A DNA stretch of 64,000 bases from Methylococcales bacterium (GCA_030654015.1 JAURYI010000138.1:1-64000), one strand, 5' to 3'; positions 8,330 through 18,934 are shown, counted from the first letter of the stretch. The notes: a model not told the origin generated them from the sequence alone. Numbers and translations: made by a program.

Positions 8330-9218
8330 TTGTCTTTTTAGCAATACTATCAAGCTGAGCTTCTGCGGCTTCTCGTTTAGTATCTGAGGTTAATAGACTT
8401 AGTATTTCAATAACGTGCGTTTTTGCGAGGTCTCCACTTAAATCAATACTTTTGGTGTAACTGGCAACTAACTCTTGAATCCATTGTGCTGAAACTGCTT
8501 TATCAACGACGGCGGCTTCCATAGTTTGAATAACTTCTTTAAGCGTTTGGGTAAAAAATTGCGATCGTTCTCTTCGTAAATCTTCCTGCAAGGAATTAGC
8601 AAATTTAATTTCCTCCTTGTATTCCTTAATCAACTCAAGATAGTGTTTTTCGTATTGATAAAGTAATTCTAGCTTGGCTTTTGTTTCGCTTAATTGTCCT
8701 GTTATTTCCGTATCGTTTGGCATAGTTTCTTCCTCATTAGGTATTTCGTCATATTGACGGCGTGAAGTTGCATTAGTATCTGGATAGTCTGACATAGTTT
8801 CTTCTTTTGTCTCTGATTGGGTTGATTGTTCAGATTTATTTATAACCAGTGGTTTTACTTGAGTTAATTTATTAAATAATTGTTCAGCTTGATTCTTGGA
8901 TTCAAGATTTATAACAGGCTTATAAATGTTAATAAAATTTTCAATAAGCGTTTTTCTTTCTGGCTCATTAACCATCACTAAAATATGAACATGGGTTGCG
9001 CCCATTTTCTGCGCTTTATCCCATAAAAGATTACGACTAGGACTCTTAAGGCTCGTTAGATTATTAGCTTCACCTATAAAATGAGCCGTCCATCTTACAG
9101 ACATAAATTTGCTGTATTCACTGGCAAAAATAAAAACACCTGCTTTAATAATCTGGCGTGCATCATTCATTGTTAATACTTCAAATGGATGTTTACCCCA
9201 TTTATAAATTGTTGCCAT
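8319..9218 (-). CDS. Protein with GIY-YIG-like N-terminal domain, first gene of GTPase operon
   Basis: AGVFIFA...AHFIGEANNL...AQKMGATHVHILVMVNEPERKTLIENFINIYKPVINLES follows GIY-YIG order (GVF, FIG, R, E, kPvlN) with degenerate residues; C-terminal coiled coil. Confidence 0.65.
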   Translation of the reverse strand: MATIYKWGKHPFEVLTMNDARQIIKAGVFIFASEYSKFMSVRWTAHFIGEANNLTSLKSPSRNLLWDKAQKMGATHVHILVMVNEPERKTLIENFINIYKPVINLESKNQAEQLFNKLTQVKPLVINKSEQSTQSETKEETMSDYPDTNATSRRQYDEIPNEEETMPNDTEITGQLSETKAKLELLYQYEKHYLELIKEYKEEIKFANSLQEDLRRERSQFFTQTLKEVIQTMEAAVVDKAVSAQWIQELVASYTKSIDLSGDLAKTHVIEILSLLTSDTKREAAEAQLDSIAKKTNAK

Positions 9219-9483
9219 ATTAGTCCTGTAGGTTGGAATAAGTCTGTTTGAAGATAAGCGAAAACAGGCGTTTCCGACAAACCATTTTGGACATTATCAC
9301 ACGTTATCAGAAGCCCCTGCGTTACCGCTAGTGTGGGCTTATTTGACCTACTCACGACATCGCCTGACATCGAGCATAGTCCGATGCTCCCGATGCTATA
9401 ACGGTAAAACTAACAACGCGGGCGTGGTGTGTTTTCGTTTTAGCTCTAAAGGCGGTAGGATTTGTTTTATCCTACCGCGCTGA

Positions 9484-9798
9484 TTAAGCGATCTTATCAA
9501 CTTGCAATGTGTAGCGATTGAAAGAACGTCCGCTATTTTTCTGTTCTTTGCCGTGAAAAGTCACTGTGACTAAATCCCCTAACGTGGCGTTTTGTTGTTT
9601 TAGGCTGTGTATCAAATAACGATTCAGGTCAACACCGACAATCGCGCCGCTATCATCTTGTAACAGCATGGTTTTATATTCGTCATAGAGTGAATCATTA
9701 AGTGTGCCGCTGCTTTGAATGATGCCTGCAATTGTGTCGCCTGCCTTAGGTTGCCAGTAGGTTACTTTGTCTGTTGTTGCTGATTGGTTTTCAGTCAT
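9484..9798 (-). CDS. Small hypothetical protein, possibly OB-fold
   Basis: MTENQSATTDKVTYWQPKAGDTIAGIIQSSG...SFNRYTLQVDKIA; palindrome GCGGTAGGAT/ATCCTACCGC immediately downstream. Confidence 0.55.
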   Translation of the reverse strand: MTENQSATTDKVTYWQPKAGDTIAGIIQSSGTLNDSLYDEYKTMLLQDDSGAIVGVDLNRYLIHSLKQQNATLGDLVTVTFHGKEQKNSGRSFNRYTLQVDKIA

Positions 9799-9859
9799 TT
9801 TTATCCTGTTTGTTAATGGGTATGGCTGGGTACAATTGTACTTAGTTGATCTTAAGTTA

Positions 9860-11236
9860 TCAGGTTTTAGCAAACTGTCGGCGCAATAAAAATAATACGC
9901 TGAACAATACTATCGCCGTAATTAATTGGATTAATGATAAATACCAGTCGCTTGTTGGTTTGTTGAGGGTAGCAACGCTGAACGTGGGGGCGGTGTGTTG
10001 TTGTTCTTTACTCCATGCGCTGTCTGCCATGATGTTAGGCACGAAAAAATCCCGCCATTGATCTTCAAATTGGTTCACCTGTTGGATAAATTCTGCATAA
10101 CGTGGTGCGTCTATCCCTGCCAGTCGGTCTGCCATTAGAATCACTGCCAAGGCAGGCGAAGCCGCCGACCAGCGTTCCATAAATTCAAACTGACTTTTGC
10201 GCACGGCATCAAATTGATACATCAATGGGCGTATCTGGCTGTCTAGTTGCAGGGCGGCGGGTAAGCCTGCGATGTCACGCGGTAATTCTACGGCGGGCGG
10301 TTTGATGTCTGGATGGTTGGCGTACCATTGTGTTAATAAAGCAGGGCGTTGCTGATTATTCAGTTCTTGAAAATGGCGAATCTCAATAATCGCGGTCATG
10401 CGTGAGGGCATTTTTGCGTATTGATTCGCCGCCCAGCCCAAACCAGCGGGGATGGCGAAAGTAATGACCAGCCAAGTGCCGAGCATGGCAATCGCCGCCG
10501 CACCCGATGAAATCGGCAGTAATAAAAATAATCCTGCAATGCCGAACCACACGAGTGCATACAGGCTGATAAATAGTAGCCATTGCCCGATTGCACTGCC
10601 TGTCGCGCCTGAATCGAGAGCGAAAGTCAGTAATGAGCTGATTATCATCACTGCCAACAGCAAGCCATAGCGCACACCCAGTGCGGTGTATACCAATAAC
10701 CACGGCTTGGCGGTTTGGGTGCAGACCAGTCGCCATACGCCGCTTTCTCTATCTTCTTGTACCAGTCCATACGTTAAGGCAATGATGACTAGCGGGGTTA
10801 ATAGCGCGAGCAGGGTGGCAAAATCCAGAAAGCCGAATTCGTGCATTAACGGGTTGAACAGTTGGTCGCCGTTGCGTTCGTCAGTATGCCGACTGCGGGT
10901 GGATATTTTGATGTTGGTGCTTAAAAAATCCAGTTGGCTGACGTTTAATGCCAGACCGCCCAAGGCAGGTAAACGCAACGGCGGTGCGTTGGAACTCGCG
11001 GAAAATGCGCTGGCTTTTTCGCTGCTGTCAGTGGCTTTGTGGGCATCGTGCATTTCTGCCTGATTGACAGCGTGCTGCACAATCACAGGGGCATTGGCTT
11101 TGGCACGAAAGTCACGCGCGGTCAGTCCAGACCAGACCGCGCTGATGGTCATGAGCAGTAAAAATACGCCGACAATCCACAGGTTGAGCGGGTTACGGCG
11201 AAAGCGTATCCATTCAATGGAAATAAGGTTCATCAT
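9860..11236 (-). CDS. ABC-2 type transporter permease (DUF3526-like)
   Basis: Multiple TM segments, LVQEDRESGVWRLVCTQ motif; overlaps second permease gene. Confidence 0.8.
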   Translation of the reverse strand: MMNLISIEWIRFRRNPLNLWIVGVFLLLMTISAVWSGLTARDFRAKANAPVIVQHAVNQAEMHDAHKATDSSEKASAFSASSNAPPLRLPALGGLALNVSQLDFLSTNIKISTRSRHTDERNGDQLFNPLMHEFGFLDFATLLALLTPLVIIALTYGLVQEDRESGVWRLVCTQTAKPWLLVYTALGVRYGLLLAVMIISSLLTFALDSGATGSAIGQWLLFISLYALVWFGIAGLFLLLPISSGAAAIAMLGTWLVITFAIPAGLGWAANQYAKMPSRMTAIIEIRHFQELNNQQRPALLTQWYANHPDIKPPAVELPRDIAGLPAALQLDSQIRPLMYQFDAVRKSQFEFMERWSAASPALAVILMADRLAGIDAPRYAEFIQQVNQFEDQWRDFFVPNIMADSAWSKEQQHTAPTFSVATLNKPTSDWYLSLIQLITAIVLFSVLFLLRRQFAKT

Positions 11237-12645
11237 GGGGTCAGTCTCTTTGCCGAAAGGGTGAGTAAAGTGAGTGCAAGCGCGAGCCAGAGCAATAACA
11301 CGACTATATCCAGTCGCGCGGTGTGCAGGGCAAACAGCAGATCAGGTGCGCTATAGTCAAAGTCTTTGACACTGCGCCAATCGGCTTCTTCGCCTTTCGC
11401 ACCGCGTTCTGTACCATGACTGCGCCCTCTGTCCCAGTCTTCGGTCAAGTTGATAAAGTAATGGCGATACTCTTCGGCGGCATCTTCAAAATGCCGTTGA
11501 TGGGCTAAATCCATACCTGCCAAGGTCATGGACAAGGAGCGAATAGCCAGACTGGGCCCTAACCATGACGCAAGGTGAGTAAGGTGTTGTTGCAGGGTAA
11601 AATTGTCGCGTAAACGGTCAAAATGCAGGGCGTGTATGCGGACGGAATAACCGTCATTGAACTGGCGGTTGAGCGACACAAAGCCGACAGGTAAATCTTC
11701 TTTACGGCTCACGTTGTATTGCGCCAATACTTGCGCTTCAAAGGCTTTTTCGCGTTGTTCGTGCGAGCCGTCGCCGTTAATCCCTTGGTCGATGTCTTTT
11801 TTTATCGCCGCCCAAAATTGCTTGGCATCGGGATTGGGTGTGAGGCTTTGCGCGGCGACTGCGCCGAGTCTGGGAGCAATAAATACCCCGCCTAGCCAGA
11901 AAGCCAACAAGCAGAATAAAGTCACGCGACTGGTTTTAAAATACGCGGAGGCGGCAATCGCGATAGCAACAAAAATGGTGTAATACACTAAAAACAACAG
12001 TAATAACAGGGTGAGTCGTAGCAGGTCATCCACGCTCAGCGTGAAATTTTGCTGTAGCAGAATCAACGCAACAATGAGCGCGGGTGACAATACCAGACTG
12101 AACGCGGCAAGCAAGCCCAGCAATTTGCCGAATACCAAGGCATTGGCATTGACACCTAAACTGTGTAGCATCCGCAACGTGCCGCGCTCGCGTTCCTGAC
12201 TGACGGAGTTAAACGTCAATGCCACGATTAGCAACGGCAACAGTGCGTATAACACAAAACTGGTGGTGGTTTGTCCGAAACGATTGGCTAAAATATCATC
12301 GGCACTGGGATTGAAACGTTCCAGATTGCGTTTATGCGGCTCTAGCCATAATGATTGTCCGATGAACGGGCGTAAGCCTGAATCTAATGCCGCAACGGGT
12401 AAATCAGGTTTAAATACATAAATGCCGTAATGGGCAGCGGCATGGGGATTTTTGACGCTTTGCGTGTTCCATTGTTCTTTGGCGGTGATGCCGACGCTTT
12501 CTTTTTCCTGTCGTAATTGTTGCAATTGAAAGGTAGAAGCCAGTAAAAAACCGATAAAAATCAGCAATAACGAACAGCCTAAAGTGAGCAATCTGCCATC
12601 GCGCACTGTGGCGATAAATTCTTTACGGATGATGGCGGTTATCAT
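11233..12645 (-). CDS. ABC-2 type transporter permease (DUF3526-like)
   Basis: FNSVSQERERGTLRMLHSLGVN motif, TM segments; coupled to ATPase gene. Confidence 0.85.
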   Translation of the reverse strand: MITAIIRKEFIATVRDGRLLTLGCSLLLIFIGFLLASTFQLQQLRQEKESVGITAKEQWNTQSVKNPHAAAHYGIYVFKPDLPVAALDSGLRPFIGQSLWLEPHKRNLERFNPSADDILANRFGQTTTSFVLYALLPLLIVALTFNSVSQERERGTLRMLHSLGVNANALVFGKLLGLLAAFSLVLSPALIVALILLQQNFTLSVDDLLRLTLLLLLFLVYYTIFVAIAIAASAYFKTSRVTLFCLLAFWLGGVFIAPRLGAVAAQSLTPNPDAKQFWAAIKKDIDQGINGDGSHEQREKAFEAQVLAQYNVSRKEDLPVGFVSLNRQFNDGYSVRIHALHFDRLRDNFTLQQHLTHLASWLGPSLAIRSLSMTLAGMDLAHQRHFEDAAEEYRHYFINLTEDWDRGRSHGTERGAKGEEADWRSVKDFDYSAPDLLFALHTARLDIVVLLLWLALALTLLTLSAKRLTP

Positions 12646-13367
12646 GCCAAACCTCGCGCATGGGCTAAATATTTTTGCTCCAGTTCATCGTGCTGTACGG
12701 TATGGGCATCAAATTCTTCCACCAAACGCCCGCTTTTCATGATGCCGATACGGTCGGCAACCTGTTTGGCATTAAATAAATCGTGCGTTGCCATTAAGAC
12801 CGCCATGCCGTTATCAGCGGCGGTACGAATACGCTGAGCAAAATCATTTGCCGCGCTGGGGTCGAGTCCAGAAGTCGGCTCATCTAATAGCATGGCTTTG
12901 GCGTGTTTGGTGGAGGCAATGGCTAAACCGACTTTTTGCCGCATTCCTTTGGAATACATGGAGACCCGTTTGCCGTGCGCGTCGTCTTGCAAGCCGCTGT
13001 CGGACAACAGCTGTTGCGCCTGTTCGCGGGCAATGGTAATGCCTGCTAAAGTGCAGAAAAACGTTAAATTTTCCACGCCGCTCATCATCTCGTATAACGC
13101 GACATTTTCAGGTAAATAGGCGATTTTGGCGCGGACTAAATCTGGATTCTCGTGTGGCGATTCGCCTTCAATAAACACCGCGCCGCTGGTCGGGCTATTG
13201 AAAGTTAAAAAGGTGCTGATGGTGGTGGTTTTGCCTGCGCCGTTTCCGCCTAACAAGGCATAAACACAGCCTTTAGGGACACGCAGATTCAGGGAGTCGA
13301 TGGCGCAGTGTTGTTTGTAATTGACGATTAAGTTTTTTGCTTCAAGAACGGCGGGAGGCGTATTCAT
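12642..13367 (-). CDS. ABC transporter ATP-binding protein
   Basis: GGNGAGKTT Walker A, YSKGMRQKVGLA signature, LLDEPTSGLDP Walker B. Confidence 0.92.
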   Translation of the reverse strand: MNTPPAVLEAKNLIVNYKQHCAIDSLNLRVPKGCVYALLGGNGAGKTTTISTFLTFNSPTSGAVFIEGESPHENPDLVRAKIAYLPENVALYEMMSGVENLTFFCTLAGITIAREQAQQLLSDSGLQDDAHGKRVSMYSKGMRQKVGLAIASTKHAKAMLLDEPTSGLDPSAANDFAQRIRTAADNGMAVLMATHDLFNAKQVADRIGIMKSGRLVEEFDAHTVQHDELEQKYLAHARGLA

Positions 13368-13473
13368 GGACGTTTTTCCAAATTAAGCGGTGGTATGCAA
13401 GAACGGACTGCGGGTGTGTCGCGTTCAATAAATTAACCCAATAAGACGGTTGCGCCGATGAATTACCTCATCG

Positions 13474-14715
13474 CTACAAAAACACACTGAATGGTTCAAC
13501 GATGACTTTGTCGCCCACGTCTACGCCTTGGCAGTCGCTGGGCAGGACGATGTAACAATTGGCGATACTTAATGCGCTGAGGATGTTTGAGCCTTGATGT
13601 CCTGCGCTGTCTACAAATAATTTGCCGTGTTCGTTTCTGAGGATGCCGCGTTGAAATTCTTGTCGTCCTGCGGATTTTTTCAATACGCTGGTGCAGATTG
13701 CGCTGAGTTGCAGCGGGTGAGTCATTGCCGTGCCTGTGAGTTGTTGCAGGGCAGGGGCGACGATTTGTTGAAAAGTGACTTGTGCGGAGACGGGATTGCC
13801 GGGGAGTCCGAAAACATAACACGCGCCGATGTTGCCGAAAGTTAAGGGTTTACCCGGTTTAATGGCGAGTTTCCAGAAGTTGATATGCCCGCATTCGGTT
13901 AATACTTCTTTGACATAATCCGCATCCCCGACCGACGCGCCGCCTGTGCTGATGATGACATCGTGATTATTTGCGGCGGTGGTGAATGCGTCACTTAAGG
14001 CTTGTTTGTTATCGCGAATCACGCCTAAATCGGTAACGTGAAAACACGGGTCGTTAAGCAAGCCTAGCAATAAGTAACGGTTGCTGTCGTAAATTTGCCC
14101 TGTGCTGAGCGGATGCCCTAATGCGGCTAATTCATCGCCTGTGGAAAAAATGGCGATGTTGAGGCGGCGGTACACGTTGACAGTACCGACTCCTGCGGTG
14201 GCTAATAAGGCTAAATCGACGGCGGTTAATTTTTTACCCTGCACGCATAATAAGCTGTCTTGGGCGACATCTTCGCCTATCGCTCTGACATTTTGGTGTG
14301 TTCTGGTGTTGGCGGGAAAGTGTATTTGTTCGCCGTCACGCTGAATATGCTCCTGCATAATGACGCTATCTGCCTGTTCAGGCAATACTGCACCTGTAAA
14401 AATACGCACGCATTGCCCGCGTTGTAGTTGTCCTTGAAACGGTTTTCCTGCCCACGAAGTGCCGATTAATTGCAGTGTGAGCGGCTGTGTCTGTGCTGCA
14501 TCTTCGCTGATAAACGCATAACCATCCATTGCCGAATTGCACTCATGCGGGATGTTGATTGCTGAATAAACGTCTTCGGCTAATACCCGCCCTAACGCAG
14601 TTTTCAGGCTGATTATTTCTTCTTCACCAATGGCTTGGATGGTCATACGAATGCGTTCCAGTGCGTCACCCACCGTCAGCATGGGCGTTTTTTCTAGGCT
14701 ACAAGCATCAATCAT
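13474..14715 (-). CDS. moeA: Molybdopterin molybdenumtransferase MoeA
   Basis: PHECNSAMDGYAF, STGDEL, STGGASVGDADYVKEVL, KPGKPLTFG, GLPGNPVSA. Confidence 0.95.
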   Translation of the reverse strand: MIDACSLEKTPMLTVGDALERIRMTIQAIGEEEIISLKTALGRVLAEDVYSAINIPHECNSAMDGYAFISEDAAQTQPLTLQLIGTSWAGKPFQGQLQRGQCVRIFTGAVLPEQADSVIMQEHIQRDGEQIHFPANTRTHQNVRAIGEDVAQDSLLCVQGKKLTAVDLALLATAGVGTVNVYRRLNIAIFSTGDELAALGHPLSTGQIYDSNRYLLLGLLNDPCFHVTDLGVIRDNKQALSDAFTTAANNHDVIISTGGASVGDADYVKEVLTECGHINFWKLAIKPGKPLTFGNIGACYVFGLPGNPVSAQVTFQQIVAPALQQLTGTAMTHPLQLSAICTSVLKKSAGRQEFQRGILRNEHGKLFVDSAGHQGSNILSALSIANCYIVLPSDCQGVDVGDKVIVEPFSVFL

Positions 14716-15224
14716 AATAGGCTCACTATAAAGTCGGCGATAAGTTTGGGATTGTTGAGGTCGAGCGGTGTTAAATAATCGGGCGTTGCCAGTGGTGTGT
14801 CGCTGGCTAGGGCGATGATATTGGGATCATGAGGGTATAACAATGGCTTCTGAAGGGCGGCGCGGTGCAGTTCAATTTTGGGAAAGGCTTCGGATTTAAA
14901 ACCTTCAATTAACAGCAAATCCAGTTCAGACTGGTCAAAAAAAGTGAGTTGTTCATTTAAGCTGGGTTCTTGTGCGGCATTCAATTCGGTAATAACAGCG
15001 CGGCGGTACGGCGACACCAGCATCACAGGTGTCGCGCCTGCCATGCGCAAGCGGTAACTGTCTTTGCCTTGATGGTCAATGTCAAAATCATGGTGGCTGT
15101 GTTTGATTAAGCCGATGCGTAAACCGTGATGTTTTAACAGCGGTATCAGTTGCGTCAATAAGGTAGTTTTACCTGTGCCACTGGCGGCAACAAAACCTAA
15201 CAGCGGGATGTGGGCGTTTTGCAT
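14712..15224 (-). CDS. mobB: Molybdopterin-guanine dinucleotide biosynthesis protein MobB
   Basis: GFVAASGTGKTTLLTQLIPLLK...GLIKHSHHDFDIDHQGKDSYRLRMAGA; 4-bp overlap with moeA. Confidence 0.93.
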   Translation of the reverse strand: MQNAHIPLLGFVAASGTGKTTLLTQLIPLLKHHGLRIGLIKHSHHDFDIDHQGKDSYRLRMAGATPVMLVSPYRRAVITELNAAQEPSLNEQLTFFDQSELDLLLIEGFKSEAFPKIELHRAALQKPLLYPHDPNIIALASDTPLATPDYLTPLDLNNPKLIADFIVSLL

Positions 15225-15305
15225 CAGTTTAAATTATCAAGCGGTTAGTGTGAGCTTAGGCTATGATTTTAACACTATTCAATCCCCGTCATCTCGGAGC
15301 GTCCT

Positions 15306-15653
15306 TTGATTCGTCTTTATTTCACTTTATTGTTGCTGATTGTGCTGTATTTTGGCTTGCGGGCGTTATTGACCAAGACGATACCGCGTTATTTAGCGGA
15401 GTTGCATCGGTTATGGATGGCATTGACAGGCGATAAAGCCAGTTATTCAGAACAGCACAGCGGATTTAGTGCGAAAGGAAAAATGACCAAGGAAGAGGCT
15501 TATGAGGTGTTAGGTTTAAAATCTGGCGCGTCCAAGGCGGATATTGTTGATGCCCATCGCAAGTTAATACAGAAAAATCATCCAGACCGTGGCGGTTCGG
15601 ATTATTTGGCGGCAAAAATCAATTTAGCGAAAAAAACCTTGCTGAAAAAGTAA
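15306..15653 (+). CDS. J-domain (DnaJ-like) membrane-anchored protein
   Basis: N-terminal [46 protein letters not shown]. Confidence 0.88.
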   Translation: MIRLYFTLLLLIVLYFGLRALLTKTIPRYLAELHRLWMALTGDKASYSEQHSGFSAKGKMTKEEAYEVLGLKSGASKADIVDAHRKLIQKNHPDRGGSDYLAAKINLAKKTLLKK

Positions 15654-16241
15654 CTTAACCTATTAATTCGTTATAAATCAATAAATTATGATTATTTTAT
15701 AATAATTATAACGCGAAATAACGCACCGCTGAAAGAGCGACTCCGTTGCGCTCAAAAAAGCACATCGCCGCTATTAGCTTATTTGTCAGTGACTTGCTGA
15801 CAAAATTCATCATCTTCGGCAAATTCCCCAGTAATTCAAGCGTTACTACACGCTACCGCTCACTTTTTATTATCTTTTTTTTCTGCCAAAAACGCACAGC
15901 TTGAAATAAAAAAAATCAATTATTTCAATTGATAAACAAAAGATGTTAAAGTAAAACCTAAGGAGTGTGCCTTAACTGACTGACTCATCTGGCTTGTGAC
16001 CAAAACACAAGTATAGCTAACAAAATGAATTTATCAGTAAATGTATGGATGCGGTAAGTCCCTTGCAGAACACAAACATCTCAGACCAATTATAGTTCGT
16101 CTGTGAGTTATAGAAAGCGAATAAGTCGAAAAAATTTAGGTTATTGCATTAGAGGACAGGGTAAACCAGTTAAATACGCCACGATTACCCGCTAATGATG
16201 TCACTACTTCGGCTTAACACAGATTAACTGAGGAGTTAATT

Positions 16242-17258
16242 ATGATTGAAGAATTAATTGAACCATCAGACGAAGACATCGTAATGACCCACGATGATGA
16301 TTTGTCTTTTGATGGCGAATTTGATGTTGCTTCGGCGATCATTGAAAAGCTGAATAGTGACAGTTATAACACCATTGGTAACGATGACAGTGATGACATT
16401 GCCATTGTTAAATCGCGTAGCAGTGCGGATTTTGATGCCACGCGCGTCTATCTTAATGAACTGTGTCGATCGCAATTATTAACCGCCGAACAAGAACGAT
16501 TTTACGGTAAGAAAGCCTTGCAGGGCGATCAGGCGGCTCGTAAAGTCATGATTGAAAGCAATTTGCGCTTAGTAGTAAAAATTGCCCGCCGCTATTTAAA
16601 CAGAGGCTTGCCGCTGTTGGATTTAATCGAAGAAGGCAATCTGGGTTTAATCCGTGCAGTCGAAAAATTTGATCCCGATAAAGGTTTTCGCTTTTCAACC
16701 TATGCGACATGGTGGATACGTCAAACCATTGAACGCGCCTTGATGAATCAAACCCGCACTATTCGTTTGCCGATACATATTGTTAAGGAAATGAATACCT
16801 ACCTGAAAGCACAACGCCATTTAGCCAGTACGCTGGATCATGAGCCAAGTGCGCTGGAAATTGCTGAATATCTCGACAAGCCCGTCAGTAAAGTGGAAAA
16901 AATGCTGAAACTGAATGAGCGTGTGACTTCGGTTGATGTGCCCGGCGGTAAAGATTTTGATAAGCCCTTACTGGATTCTTTGGCTGATGATGCCACGCTG
17001 TCCCATGAAGAGCGGATACAGGAAAACGGCATTAAAGAAAACATTACTGGCTGGGTGTTTGAATTGCCTGAAAAACAACGCGAAGTGATTTGCCGTCGTT
17101 ATGGCTTATGCGGTTATGAAGATGCGACGCTGGAACAGGTTGCGCAAGAATTAGGCGTTACCCGTGAGCGTGTTCGGCAAATTCAAATGGACGCATTAAA
17201 ACAATTGAAAGAAATCCTCAAATCACATGGCTATTCGTTTGAAGCCATTTTTAACTGA
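16242..17258 (+). CDS. rpoS: RNA polymerase sigma factor RpoS
   Basis: Sigma70 regions 2-4: [76 protein letters not shown]; region 4.2 [10 protein letters not shown]. Confidence 0.92.
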   Translation: MIEELIEPSDEDIVMTHDDDLSFDGEFDVASAIIEKLNSDSYNTIGNDDSDDIAIVKSRSSADFDATRVYLNELCRSQLLTAEQERFYGKKALQGDQAARKVMIESNLRLVVKIARRYLNRGLPLLDLIEEGNLGLIRAVEKFDPDKGFRFSTYATWWIRQTIERALMNQTRTIRLPIHIVKEMNTYLKAQRHLASTLDHEPSALEIAEYLDKPVSKVEKMLKLNERVTSVDVPGGKDFDKPLLDSLADDATLSHEERIQENGIKENITGWVFELPEKQREVICRRYGLCGYEDATLEQVAQELGVTRERVRQIQMDALKQLKEILKSHGYSFEAIFN

Positions 17259-17338
17259 GGACAGCAACATTGAATAAGAAGGCTTGCAACGCCTGACTAT
17301 GCTGGTGGCATAAGTCAGGCGTTTGCACAGCTATCTTA

Positions 17339-18202
17339 TTAACAAAAGCGTGTTTGTAACGACCAATCGCGGTAATTGAATACCTGACCTTGCTGTCTCA
17401 CGGTTTCAACATCCTCCAGACAAATCGCCGCAATCACCCACTGCACTGCATTCAGTTTCCCAATAGCAAGAATACCGTCATCAGGAAAACCTCTATCCAC
17501 GGGCGTGTAAATTGCCGATAAGCCGATATTCACATCCACCGCTTGTGACCACGGTGCTTCACCGACCAGCGAAGACTGCACCACATAACACTGATTTTCC
17601 AAGGCTCTTGCCTGACAGCCGATTTTAACGCGATGATAGCCCGCCACCGTGTCGGTACAGGTCGGTACTAAAATCAACACACAACCCGCTGCCACCTGTT
17701 GCCGCGCCAATAACGGAAACTCGCTGTCATAACAGATATTAATGCCGATTTTGCCGTATTCGGTGTTAAAAGTTTTAATGTCCGTGCCGCTTTCAATCAG
17801 CCATTGCTCATTTTCAAAGCGCGTCATCATCAATTTATCCTGATAATCAAAACGCCCGTCAGGCATAAACAAATACGCACGGTTGCGATACGCACCCGAC
17901 TCAATGCGTACAGGAAATGTACCCGCCTGAATGTAACACTGATACTGCACCGCCAAGGATTGATACAACGCCACATAATCATCATGCAGGCTTTGCATGG
18001 CTTCCAGTTGCTTGCTTAACGAAGAATACACTTCCACGCCAAACAACGAAGCCAGCTCCATACTGGCATACTCAGGAAATACTAAAATATTGGCATCCTG
18101 TTGGGCCGCTTCTTCCACCCAAAGAGCCACTTTAGTGCAGTAATCCTGCCACGTTGCCAGAAAGCTGATGTTGTACTGCGCAGCGGCGATATTAACGCTC
18201 AT
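17339..18202 (-). CDS. Carbon-nitrogen (nitrilase-family) hydrolase
   Basis: Catalytic motifs LVFPEYASME, YQDKLMMTRFE, GINICYDSEFP. Confidence 0.88.
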   Translation of the reverse strand: MSVNIAAAQYNISFLATWQDYCTKVALWVEEAAQQDANILVFPEYASMELASLFGVEVYSSLSKQLEAMQSLHDDYVALYQSLAVQYQCYIQAGTFPVRIESGAYRNRAYLFMPDGRFDYQDKLMMTRFENEQWLIESGTDIKTFNTEYGKIGINICYDSEFPLLARQQVAAGCVLILVPTCTDTVAGYHRVKIGCQARALENQCYVVQSSLVGEAPWSQAVDVNIGLSAIYTPVDRGFPDDGILAIGKLNAVQWVIAAICLEDVETVRQQGQVFNYRDWSLQTRFC

Positions 18203-18791
18203 GTTTAAGCCAGAAAGTCATGGGTTTCGGGGTTTCCTCGGTGTCATCAAGATCACGCCAGCTGTAGCTGGTTGCCAGTTCAGGGTGTTTCACATAACCG
18301 CGTTTCGTCCAAAAAGCATCCAGCGGCACATAATCCGCAGGGCGGCGCGGATGATTCACAGGGCGTTCCACACAACAAAACGCAATGTACTTAAAACCGC
18401 CTAAATCAGCGGCGTGGGCTTCGCGCTGTTCAAAAAACCGCACGCCAATACCCAGACCGCGATAATTTTTATCCAATACTGATTCACTGCAATAAAATAC
18501 CTCGTCCAGATGGTAACCGTGTTCTAAAAACGGCTGCTGCATTTCTGCCGCTTCGTCACGCATAGCCATTGCTGTCGATGCCCCGACGATTTTATCGCCA
18601 TCAAACGCCAGTACAATCACACTGCTGGGGCTATCAATATGGGTTTGCAGGTATTTTTTTTCATAATCGTAATCGCCATCATACAGATAAGGAAAATCAC
18701 GAAATACTTCAATTCTAAGGCGAGCAAGGTCGGGAATATACTGCTCAAGAGCCGCACCGCTCCAGCGTTCAATACGAATATTTTTAGACAT
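18192..18791 (-). CDS. GNAT-family N-acetyltransferase
   Basis: VLDKNYRGLGIGVRFFEQREAHA acetyl-CoA motif; overlaps nitrilase gene. Confidence 0.85.
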   Translation of the reverse strand: MSKNIRIERWSGAALEQYIPDLARLRIEVFRDFPYLYDGDYDYEKKYLQTHIDSPSSVIVLAFDGDKIVGASTAMAMRDEAAEMQQPFLEHGYHLDEVFYCSESVLDKNYRGLGIGVRFFEQREAHAADLGGFKYIAFCCVERPVNHPRRPADYVPLDAFWTKRGYVKHPELATSYSWRDLDDTEETPKPMTFWLKHER

Positions 18792-18934
18792 GGCGAAAGT
18801 GTAGTTAAGAGTAAAAAAACGGCTATTTTACCGAAGTTATCGGTTTTTTCGTAGTTTATGCAGTAAAAAAACGCCTATACTCCAGCCCGCAGTACAATAG
18901 CCACCTCGACACATCCACTACTTTAGTTAAATTC

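Noticed and set aside
2700-9500. Complete integrative element at tRNA-Ser with integrase and att sites
   Set aside because: No integrase ORF and no second copy of the tRNA 3' end seen; only a terminator fragment is repeated
10383-11063. Antisense/overlapping ORFs within the ABC-2 permease gene
   Set aside because: Fully overlap a well-supported CDS; no domain signal
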